10,913 nucleotides of DNA from JAAYBQ01 sp035403465. GTDB lineage: Bacteria > Spirochaetota > UBA4802 > UBA5550. How positions within the stretch are numbered: position 1 is the stretch's first letter; every line of letters begins with the position of its first letter. A program made the translations under genes and the position numbers. The notes beneath the pieces were generated by a model that saw only the letters and a program-made list of their open reading frames with translations, made no database searches and was not told the DNA's origin. Shown in pieces: positions 5,749 through 10,913 of the stretch. The stretch spans positions 1-10,913 of the forward strand of contig DAONFG010000073.1 of assembly GCA_035403465.1 (NCBI GenBank), written 5' to 3'.

Positions 5749-6972
5749 ATGCTGCCAAGGACATTATCACGGACAATTAAAAATGCTTCAGAAAACTTTC
5801 CCGTTTTATTATTAACAGGTCCCAGGCAGGTTGGTAAAACTACATTGCTTGAGGCAATGTCCGGTAAAAATAGAAGGTATGTATCCCTTGACGATCTTGA
5901 GCAGAGAAACCTTGCCCTGAATGATCCAGCGCTCTTTCTGCAGACACATACACCGCCGGTTATCATAGACGAGGTACAGTATGCCCCCGGGCTCTTTCCA
6001 TATATCAAGATGTATGTTGACAGGCATAAAAAGCCGGGAGATTTCTGGCTGACAGGCTCTCAGAAATTTCATTTAATGAAGGGTATACGGGAGACAATGG
6101 CGGGACGTGTGGCCATAATAGATCTGCTTGGCCTGTCATATGCTGAAATGACCGGCATGGCAGGTAAAAGCGTTCCATTTCTGCCGTCTCCTGAACGAAC
6201 AAGAAGCTCGAGGAACAATCCGCGGGATCCCCTGGTCGCGGCAGATGTATATAAAATTATTTTCAACGGGTCGTTTCCCGGCCAGTTTATGAATAATAAT
6301 AAAAACCGTGAGCTGTTTTACAGCTCATACATTAAAACATATATTGAACGGGACGTTAAAGATTCATACCTGATAAGCAATGATATTGCCTTTTATAATT
6401 TCATTCGCGCCGCAGCAGCAAGGACAGGGCAGCTGCTGAACTATGCCGACATGGCAAGAGATGTGAATATTGACGCGAAAACAGCAAAATCCTGGCTTTC
6501 AATTCTTGAACGTTCTGGCCTTGTAAAGCTGCTTGAACCATATTATAATAATATAACTAAAAGAATAATCAAAACCTCAAAACTTTATTTCCTTGATACA
6601 GGACTGTGTGCCTATCTTACCGGCTGGGACAGCCCGAAAACACTTGAATCCGGCGCACTTAGCGGAGCAATACTTGAAACATTTGTATTTGCTGAAATTC
6701 TGAAGAGCTACTGGCACAACGGCAGGGAGGTAAATATATACTTTTACCGCGACAACGATCAGAAGGAGATCGATTTTGTAATCGAGGCCAATGGCAGGCT
6801 TTATCCCATGGAGGTAAAAAAAACAGCAACGCCGGGTATGACCGATATTAAAAATTTTGATGTGCTGAGGCTGCTGAAAAAAGATATTGGAGAGGGGGCT
6901 GTTCTCTGTTTGCGGCAGGATATTGTTCCGTTGTCAAGGGGTGTGACTGCACTGCCGGTCTGGGAGATTTAA
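5749..6972 (+). CDS. AAA_14/DUF4143 family ATP-binding protein
   Basis: This is 407 residues from ATG 5749, with GAAGG 11 bases upstream. A GTG at 5737 in frame lies inside the inverted repeat with no ribosome binding site, and the N-terminus MLPRTLSRTI fits the family start. Walker A is GPRQVGKTT (24-32), Walker B VIIDEVQ (71-77, Asp74/Glu75), and LTGSQ (101-105) is a sensor-1-like strand. The C-terminal DUF4143 region (about 195-360) includes a winged-helix-like part (YADMARDVNIDAKTAKSWLS) and ends with EIDFVIE...YPMEVKK, where Asp342, Glu355 and Lys357 form a PD-(D/E)xK-like arrangement. The length is normal for the family (about 380-430). These proteins are common, often in many copies per genome and sporadically distributed. 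Their function is not established; nucleic-acid handling or defence roles have been suggested from the fold. It stands alone, with its own promoter and dyad. Confidence 0.9.
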   Translation: MLPRTLSRTIKNASENFPVLLLTGPRQVGKTTLLEAMSGKNRRYVSLDDLEQRNLALNDPALFLQTHTPPVIIDEVQYAPGLFPYIKMYVDRHKKPGDFWLTGSQKFHLMKGIRETMAGRVAIIDLLGLSYAEMTGMAGKSVPFLPSPERTRSSRNNPRDPLVAADVYKIIFNGSFPGQFMNNNKNRELFYSSYIKTYIERDVKDSYLISNDIAFYNFIRAAAARTGQLLNYADMARDVNIDAKTAKSWLSILERSGLVKLLEPYYNNITKRIIKTSKLYFLDTGLCAYLTGWDSPKTLESGALSGAILETFVFAEILKSYWHNGREVNIYFYRDNDQKEIDFVIEANGRLYPMEVKKTATPGMTDIKNFDVLRLLKKDIGEGAVLCLRQDIVPLSRGVTALPVWEI

Positions 6973-7008
6973 GTACCGGCTCACCTGTTTTTATCCGACA
7001 GCCGCCCC

Positions 7009-7040
7009 CGGGAGAATCATAAACCCGCCTCCTTTTTTTT
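7009..7040 (+). terminator. Weak intrinsic-terminator-like element after the ATPase gene
   Basis: CGGG (7009-7012) can pair with CCCG (7024-7027), and a run of eight T follows at 7033-7040. The stem is short and offset from the T-run, so this is only a plausible transcript end, 37 bases after the ATPase stop. Between here and 7124 I see only AT-rich spacer. Confidence 0.3.
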
Positions 7041-7123
7041 CTCCAAGAAAACGAAAACTATCCGATAATATTAAAAATGCATACCTCAGTCTTTTAAACC
7101 AGGGAATTGCACAGGAGAAAGCC

Positions 7124-7306
7124 ATGACCAATAATACAGGTTTCAGCGAATGTCTCTACCTATGGGATAACCTCCCCGATCATTTCAAGAAGAGGTGGAA
7201 TAAAGAGGCGCGCGGACAGGCGATGACCGGTTTTAACCTTTTCATGAAAACCAATCTAAGTACGGTTAAAAACGGCGGTGAGTTTACAATAGCACCCTGG
7301 TTCTAA
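7124..7306 (+). CDS. Small protein with a W...W...GFNLF motif, unknown function
   Basis: This is a 60-residue ORF with a strong AGGAG (7113-7117) 6 bases before its ATG. It is acidic-basic mixed, has no signal peptide, and ends in a compact FTIAPWF. The central part reads LWDNLPDHFKKRWNKEA, then MTGFNLFMKTNL. This 'W-x-L-P...W...(S/T)G(F/Y)NLF...N' pattern resembles a short module I recall in phage-related and DUF6266-type proteins, where it is usually repeated inside longer chains. Here it stands alone, so it may be a gene fragment or a real single-module protein. The strong ribosome binding site and the non-random composition argue that it is translated. No neighbour explains it: the ATPase ends 151 bases upstream and the tandem repeat starts 91 bases downstream. 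Confidence 0.5.
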   Translation: MTNNTGFSECLYLWDNLPDHFKKRWNKEARGQAMTGFNLFMKTNLSTVKNGGEFTIAPWF

Positions 7307-7319
7307 AGACCGGGGCTGT

Positions 7320-7367
7320 CCCTGCATTATTATGCATACCTCTGATTACCGGTCCCTTTATGCAGGG
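7320..7367. repeat. Inverted repeat after the small ORF
   Basis: CCCTGCAT (7320-7327) and ATGCAGGG (7360-7367) are perfect inverted copies with a 32-base interval. GACCGG (7308-7313) and CCGGTC (7349-7354) are a second, interleaved pair that would form an alternative fold. It begins 14 bases after the stop of the 60-residue ORF and could be a transcript end or a mutually exclusive RNA structure. There is no T-tract. Confidence 0.35.
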
Positions 7368-7396
7368 GATTTCATTATCCGGGTTTAAGCGATCAT

Positions 7397-7495
7397 GAAG
7401 CATATACGGAGAGGACCCGAAGCCTTCCCGAAGCATATACGGAGTGGTTCCGATGCCATCCCGAAGTGAATACGGAGAGGACCTGAAACCATTCA
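7397..7495. repeat. Three-unit 33-bp tandem repeat
   Basis: Three units begin with GAAG at 7397, 7430 and 7463, each exactly 33 bp; a fourth GAAG at 7496 starts no full unit. Units 1 and 2 share GAAGCATATACGGAG and match at 28 of 33 positions; units 1 and 3 match at about 25 of 33. The period equals 11 codons, and the spacing is kept despite base changes. One plus-strand frame is open through all units (SIYGEDPKPSR, SIYGVVPMPSR, SEYGEDLKPFR) but has no start. Another reads KHIRRGPEAFP then KHIRSGSDAIP from an ATG at 7395 and stops in unit 3. I treat it as intergenic, possibly derived from coding sequence. The rest of 7307-7584 shows no gene. Confidence 0.8.
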
Positions 7496-7636
7496 GAAGA
7501 TTCCCGCTTAATCCTTTGTTGAATAGATTATCCTGCCTGACCTGCTGAAGTCATAGTTTCCCAGGTGCGACACCATTGACATGAATTCCTTATTTTTTTA
7601 TTGACCCTTTATCCATTGATAAAATATTGAATATAG

Positions 7637-7657
7637 TGTCTGATAAAATGTCAGACA
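7637..7657. promoter_or_regulatory. Dyad upstream of the TiaS-like gene (operator candidate)
   Basis: TGTCTGA (7637-7643) and TCAGACA (7651-7657) are a perfect 7-bp dyad with a 7-bp spacer. A good -10 hexamer TATAGT (7632-7637) abuts it, so the dyad would cover the transcript start, though no strong -35 fits that box. The same bases form a 12-bp near-direct repeat (TCTGATAAAATG / TCAGACAAAATG, 7639-7662), so part of the symmetry may be a by-product of that duplication. Confidence 0.35.
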
Positions 7658-7722
7658 AAATGCTTAAGGAAATTCTCTACGGCAGCGGAATGAGAAAATC
7701 AAAAAAAGAGGGGGGCAGGTAA
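7648..7722 (+). CDS. Possible 24-codon ORF overlapping the TiaS-like gene by one base
   Basis: ATG 7648 opens a 24-codon frame (MSDKMLKEILYGSG, then a basic RKSKK stretch) whose TAA at 7720-7722 shares its last A with the ATG of the next gene (TAATG). Such a junction is typical of translational coupling. The frame is open back to 7585, and those upstream codons also read like protein (IDPLSIDKILNIVSDK). The ORF may therefore be the tail of a degraded or non-canonically started gene rather than a leader peptide. No Shine-Dalgarno precedes ATG 7648 or the other in-frame starts, which is the main argument against translation. Confidence 0.35.
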   Translation: MSDKMLKEILYGSGMRKSKKEGGR

Positions 7723-8453
7723 TGGAAATACTGGTTTGCATTGACGACACTGACAACCTTGAAAGTCCCGGCACAGGCCATCTTGCCGAGATACTCAGGC
7801 ATGACCTTGAAGAATTGTACGGCGCAAAAACCGAAAGGATAACCAGGCACCAGCTTTATGTGTGCGACGAAATTCCATACACTTCACATAACAGCGCCAT
7901 GTGTTTCAGGGCCCGCATCAATCCGCAGACGCTTGATGAAATTACCAGGTACTCCCAGGATCTGCTGGTAAAAAACAGCGCTGAAGGTTCAGACCCGGGA
8001 CTCTGCGTGGCTGTGGCTGACCGCATAAAAAACAGGGAGGAGCTGATCAGGTTCGGTCTTGATGCTACAAAAAAAGTTCTCTGCAAACGGGACGCGGTGA
8101 GCCTTGCTGAAAGGATGAATGTACACCTGTCCGAACATGGAGGTACAGGCGGCGGCATAATCGGCGCGCTTGCGGGCGTGGGGCTGAGGATTTCCGGCAA
8201 TAACGGCAGGTTCAAGGGCTGGATTAAAATTGATGAGTCGCAGAGGAATATGCAGGTTGATATGCTCTGCAGTAAATTTGACATCAATGAGGTGAGGTCT
8301 GTTGACGGTGCAAGGATTCCAGGTGAAGGGGTTGTTATACTGCAGGACAAGGTCAAGACAGTACTGATTGACGGTAAGTCCGTGCTCCTGGTAAAAGAGG
8401 TAAACCCCGGAGTATGGGTTAATATTGAGAAGGAAGAGCTGAGAAAGTATTAG
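7722..8453 (+). CDS. Bacterial TiaS-like protein (archaeal tRNA(Ile2) agmatidine synthetase N-terminal domain homologue)
   Basis: This 243-residue protein starts at ATG 7722, 6 bases after GAGGGGGG (7708-7715). It opens with CIDDTDNLESPGTGHLAE (residues 6-23), matching the IDDTDS signature of archaeal TiaS, which uses ATP and agmatine to modify C34 of tRNA(Ile2). The second hallmark is the Gly-rich HGGTGGGIIGALAGVGL (139-155), equivalent to the TiaS G-x-GlIGALAa-G motif. The protein is much shorter than archaeal TiaS (about 400 or more residues): the C-terminal OB-fold and Cys-rich zinc ribbon that bind the tRNA acceptor are absent, and there is no CxxC pair. Residues 160-243 are a divergent beta-rich tail. 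Bacteria normally decode AUA using TilS lysidine, so agmatidine formation is unlikely; an ATP-dependent kinase-like or amine-ligase reaction on another substrate is a guess. It may be coupled to the ORF just upstream. Confidence 0.75.
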   Translation: MEILVCIDDTDNLESPGTGHLAEILRHDLEELYGAKTERITRHQLYVCDEIPYTSHNSAMCFRARINPQTLDEITRYSQDLLVKNSAEGSDPGLCVAVADRIKNREELIRFGLDATKKVLCKRDAVSLAERMNVHLSEHGGTGGGIIGALAGVGLRISGNNGRFKGWIKIDESQRNMQVDMLCSKFDINEVRSVDGARIPGEGVVILQDKVKTVLIDGKSVLLVKEVNPGVWVNIEKEELRKY

Positions 8454-8476
8454 GTACAGGCAAAGGCCTTTACCTA
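8451..8476. terminator. Hairpin between the convergent TiaS-like and histidine kinase genes
   Basis: TAGGTA (8451-8456) pairs with TACCTA (8471-8476) and AGGC (8458-8461) with GCCT (8466-8469), closing an AAAG tetraloop with one internal mismatch. It includes the TAG stop of the TiaS-like gene and ends 4 bases from the stop of the kinase gene. There is no T-tract on either strand, the same style as the hairpin at 3287-3309. Confidence 0.55.
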
Positions 8477-8479
8477 CAC

Positions 8480-10588
8480 CTAGCCTTGCGGTTTACCGTT
8501 TTCGATGATCTCCCTTATTTTTTTTGTCAGCAGGTCCAGGGGGACCGGCTTCTGCAGAAAGTTAAGACCCTCTTCGAGTATTCCGTGGTAGCTGATGATC
8601 TCGCGCGGGTATCCTGAAATAAACAGCACCTTGAGGCCGGGCCTTGACTTTATAAGCTCATTGTAAAGCTCCTTGCCGTTAAGTCCCGGCATTACAACAT
8701 CTGTTATAAGCAGGTCAATATTGCCGTTGTGCGACATCGCGGTCTCGATACCCTTCTGCCCGTTTTCAGCTTCAAGTACAAAATACCCCTGCTGTTTAAG
8801 CATCAGGCATATCATTTTGCGGACCTGTTCCTGGTCTTCAACCACCATTATGGTATCTGCGCCTGCTGTTGAGCTTTTCCTCTCGCTGGACTTCCTTTTT
8901 TCAGGCTGCTTTGCTGCCTGCGGGAAGTATATGTTAAAGGTCGTCCCCTTGCCGGGCTCGCTGTACAGCCATATATGCCCCATGTGCTGGCGCACTATGC
9001 CGTATACCGTGGCAAGCCCCAGACCTGTCCCCTTTCCCGGTTCCTTCGTGGTGAAGAAAGGTTCGAACACCTTGCTCTGTGTGACGTTGTCCATTCCTGT
9101 TCCGGTGTCGCTGATCTCCAGTTTTACGTATTTGCCCGGAACAACACCCTCGTGTGTTTCGGCATACGCCCTGTCGAGCATGCAGTTGCCGGTTTTGATT
9201 AAAAGCGTCCCGCCATCGGGCATCGCGTCACGGGCATTCAGTGCAAGGTTCAGTATTATCTGTTCCACCTGCCCGATGTCCGCCTCTATAAAGTTAAGCA
9301 GCGGGTGAAGGGATGTGCTTATAACAACATTCTCGCGTATTGTCCTGCGCAGTATTTTTTCAAAATCGGTTATTACCTTGTTAAGGTTAAGGGTCTGCAC
9401 TTCAAGTGTCTGCTTTCGCGCGAATGCCAGCAGCTGGCGTGTAAGTCCTGCCGCATGACTGGCAGCCTTAATCACCTCGTCAATCATTCCATCAATTGAC
9501 TTCATCTGGTGCGAATACTCTTCAGCAGTACCGATAAAGTCCTTGATTACCGGTATGACGTTGTTTTCAACAAATGATTTGTCGCATTGCGCGCTGCTGT
9601 TTTTAAGGCTGCTGAAGAGTTTTTCAGAGTTGCCAGAGATGTCACTGTTGCTCTTGTCAAACTCTTCATGAAACTCAGAAAGTTTTAGCTGTATAATCTG
9701 GGAATAACCGAGAATTGCCGCGAGCATATTGTTAAAGTCGTGTGCAATCCCGCCAGCGAGTTGACCTATCGATTCAAGTTTCCGCGCCTGGTGAAGCTGG
9801 TCTTCAAGTTTTTTTCTTTCAGTCTCAGCTTCGCGTAAATCTGTTATATCCATCAGTGATGCTATGCTGTACGTTGAGCCTGGTATCATGGTTACGCTGT
9901 TGGCTATATTGCGTAATGTCCCGTCTTTTCGTACAAACCTGAACTCGTATTTGCGCGGCGCTTGTCTTTCATCGTCCCTTCTGTGCAGGTGATAATCTTT
10001 CATTCTCTCAACGTCATCGGGGTAGATGAAGATAGTCCAGCTCATCCTGTTTTCAATCTCATCCTTGGTGTATCCCGATAGTATGCAGAATTCAGAGTTG
10101 GCCTTGAGTATTTTTGTGTCAGGTGCTATAATAATTGACGGGAGGCCGGTGTTTTCAAAAACAGCCTTGTACCATATCTCTGTGCGGTTTTTCTCTGTTA
10201 TGTCCTGGAGGAAAGCCAGGCTGAGCCGGGTATCAGGGACCATTGTAATGCTGATTACTATATCCTTGGAGTCACCCTTGCGGTCTGTCATCTGGAACTG
10301 GTATTCTTCAGGTGCCGACGATGGATCAATCCTCCGTGTGTGGTGATATTCTTTCATCTTTTCAAGCTGTTCAATACCGGAGATCATGCTGGTCCAGCTC
10401 ATGACGCCTTCGATCTCTTTTTTGGAGTAACCTATCAGCTGTTCAAATGCCCTGTTGCACAATACAATTGTTGTATCTTCATCTATGAGCATCATGGGAA
10501 ACTTTGCATACTCGAAGAAAACACGATATGGTACATTAAGTGCCGTATCGCTGCCTGTTATTGGCGACTGATTATTTTTTCTGGGCAT
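8480..10588 (-). CDS. PAS-PAS hybrid sensor histidine kinase with C-terminal receiver
   Basis: This 702-residue protein has no membrane segment, so it senses in the cytoplasm. AAGGAGA lies 5 bases before ATG 10588-10586. Two PAS domains (about 20-133 and 137-252) look like duplicates of each other: MSWT at 63-66 and 182-185, YHxxRR at 81-86 and 199-204, and each ends in xDIT(E/D). The dimerisation/phosphotransfer domain has the H-box AHDFNN with His283. The ATPase domain has N-box NLALNARDA (447-455), G1 DTGTGMD (494-500), F-box EPFFTTK and G2 GKGTGLGL (518-525). A linker leads to a receiver (578-695) with Asp585, phospho-acceptor Asp630 (LITDVVMPG), Ser658 in place of the usual Thr, and Lys680-Pro681. 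The loop between the two helices of the phosphotransfer domain is about 50 residues longer than usual (roughly 302-370). Phosphate should pass from His283 to Asp630; the output partner is unknown. Confidence 0.93.
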   Translation of the reverse strand: MPRKNNQSPITGSDTALNVPYRVFFEYAKFPMMLIDEDTTIVLCNRAFEQLIGYSKKEIEGVMSWTSMISGIEQLEKMKEYHHTRRIDPSSAPEEYQFQMTDRKGDSKDIVISITMVPDTRLSLAFLQDITEKNRTEIWYKAVFENTGLPSIIIAPDTKILKANSEFCILSGYTKDEIENRMSWTIFIYPDDVERMKDYHLHRRDDERQAPRKYEFRFVRKDGTLRNIANSVTMIPGSTYSIASLMDITDLREAETERKKLEDQLHQARKLESIGQLAGGIAHDFNNMLAAILGYSQIIQLKLSEFHEEFDKSNSDISGNSEKLFSSLKNSSAQCDKSFVENNVIPVIKDFIGTAEEYSHQMKSIDGMIDEVIKAASHAAGLTRQLLAFARKQTLEVQTLNLNKVITDFEKILRRTIRENVVISTSLHPLLNFIEADIGQVEQIILNLALNARDAMPDGGTLLIKTGNCMLDRAYAETHEGVVPGKYVKLEISDTGTGMDNVTQSKVFEPFFTTKEPGKGTGLGLATVYGIVRQHMGHIWLYSEPGKGTTFNIYFPQAAKQPEKRKSSERKSSTAGADTIMVVEDQEQVRKMICLMLKQQGYFVLEAENGQKGIETAMSHNGNIDLLITDVVMPGLNGKELYNELIKSRPGLKVLFISGYPREIISYHGILEEGLNFLQKPVPLDLLTKKIREIIENGKPQG

Positions 10589-10638
10589 CCGGGTCTCCTT
10601 GTGTCCTTCACTCCGCTAAGTCCATAAATTTGCGTCCG

Positions 10639-10668
10639 TTTTCAATATTTTGATAACGTAATTGAAAA
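10639..10668. promoter_or_regulatory. Dyad upstream of the hybrid kinase gene (operator candidate)
   Basis: TTTTCAAT (10639-10646) and ATTGAAAA (10661-10668) are perfect inverted copies with a 14-bp spacer; arm centres are 22 bp apart, about two helical turns. It sits about 50-80 bp upstream of the kinase start codon. I could not place a convincing -35/-10 pair for the kinase, so the relation to the promoter is unknown. Confidence 0.4.
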
Positions 10669-10913
10669 TCCATTTAACGGCAGTCCGGCTGAAAATATTT
10701 CTGCACGCAGCCTGCTCCAGTAAATATACATGCTTTTCTATGAAAATTCAATAACCTGCCATCACTCTTTTGAAAAAAACAAGCTGCAGTTTTTTTATAT
10801 TTATTATTCCTTGTATTATACATATCTTTAAAGAGTTTCCGGGATTCCAGGGAATGAACACTATAATGAGCCCCAAAAATAAGACAAAGATTTTGAGTTG
10901 AAAAAGTGGATAT
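10669..10913. other. Gene-free right edge
   Basis: This AT-rich stretch has no ORF with a ribosome binding site and protein-like content on either strand. AAAAAAAC (10773-10780) and GTTTTTTT (10789-10796) form an A/T-rich dyad around AAGCTGCA. TTGAAA (10770-10775) with TTTATA 18 bases later is a weak plus-strand promoter candidate for a gene beyond the edge. Neither is strong enough to call separately. Confidence 0.5.

Noticed and set aside
7397..7499. CRISPR array
   Set aside because: The units abut with no unique spacers, the period is 33 bp in total, and no cas gene is present.
7856..8356. 166-codon minus-strand ORF over the TiaS-like gene
   Set aside because: Ser/Pro/Leu-rich antisense shadow with no start signal; the plus-strand gene has clear motifs.
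8673..9308. 211-codon plus-strand ORF over the kinase gene
   Set aside because: It is the complement of the receiver and ATPase domains of a confident histidine kinase.
1..10913. tRNA, rRNA, insertion sequence, integrase or prophage genes
   Set aside because: I found no cloverleaf-like sequence with a CCA end, no rRNA-like stretch and no transposase or integrase motifs on either strand.

Overview
The window looks like chromosomal DNA from a free-living Gram-negative bacterium with moderate G+C content. The evidence is a lipoprotein signal peptide, a His-Asp phosphorelay protein and a cyclic-di-GMP enzyme, all with Shine-Dalgarno starts and several sigma70-like promoters. The gene style (PAS-rich sensor proteins, an orphan AAA/DUF4143 ATPase, many stand-alone transcription units) would suit the Spirochaetota or the former Deltaproteobacteria. 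That is an impression only: there is no rRNA or other marker gene here.

Layout. The left edge (1-304, minus) is the N-terminal half of a HAD phosphatase of the phosphoglycolate phosphatase type. A 349-bp divergent intergenic region with two dyads separates it from a soluble alpha/beta hydrolase (654-1451, plus). Next is a response regulator with two PAS-like domains and an active-looking GGDEF domain (1554-3278, plus), behind a clear promoter. It converges on a membrane-anchored alpha/beta hydrolase (3325-4248, minus), with a perfect 10-bp-stem hairpin between them. At 4543-5340 lies a lipoprotein of unknown function, followed by the remnant of a second small, probably secreted protein whose reading frame is broken (5399-5642). 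An AAA_14/DUF4143 ATPase (5749-6972) has a promoter overlapped by a large perfect inverted repeat. The stretch 6973-7721 is gene-poor. It holds a 60-residue ORF with a strong ribosome binding site, a three-unit 33-bp tandem repeat and a short ORF that overlaps the next gene by one base. That next gene (7722-8453) encodes a short protein resembling the N-terminal catalytic part of archaeal TiaS, the tRNA(Ile2) agmatidine synthetase. It converges, across another hairpin, on a PAS-PAS hybrid histidine kinase (8480-10588, minus). The last 325 bp hold an operator-like dyad and no gene that I can support.

How the genes work together. The genes are mostly single transcription units in alternating orientation, so no multi-gene pathway is evident. 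Two are signalling proteins (574-aa RR-PAS-PAS-GGDEF and 702-aa PAS-PAS-HK-REC), but they lie 5 kb apart and nothing in the sequence links them. The most interesting parts are the bacterial TiaS-like gene with its overlapping upstream ORF, the dyad-controlled ATPase, and the 33-bp repeat next to the small ORF. None of these amounts to a proven new system.
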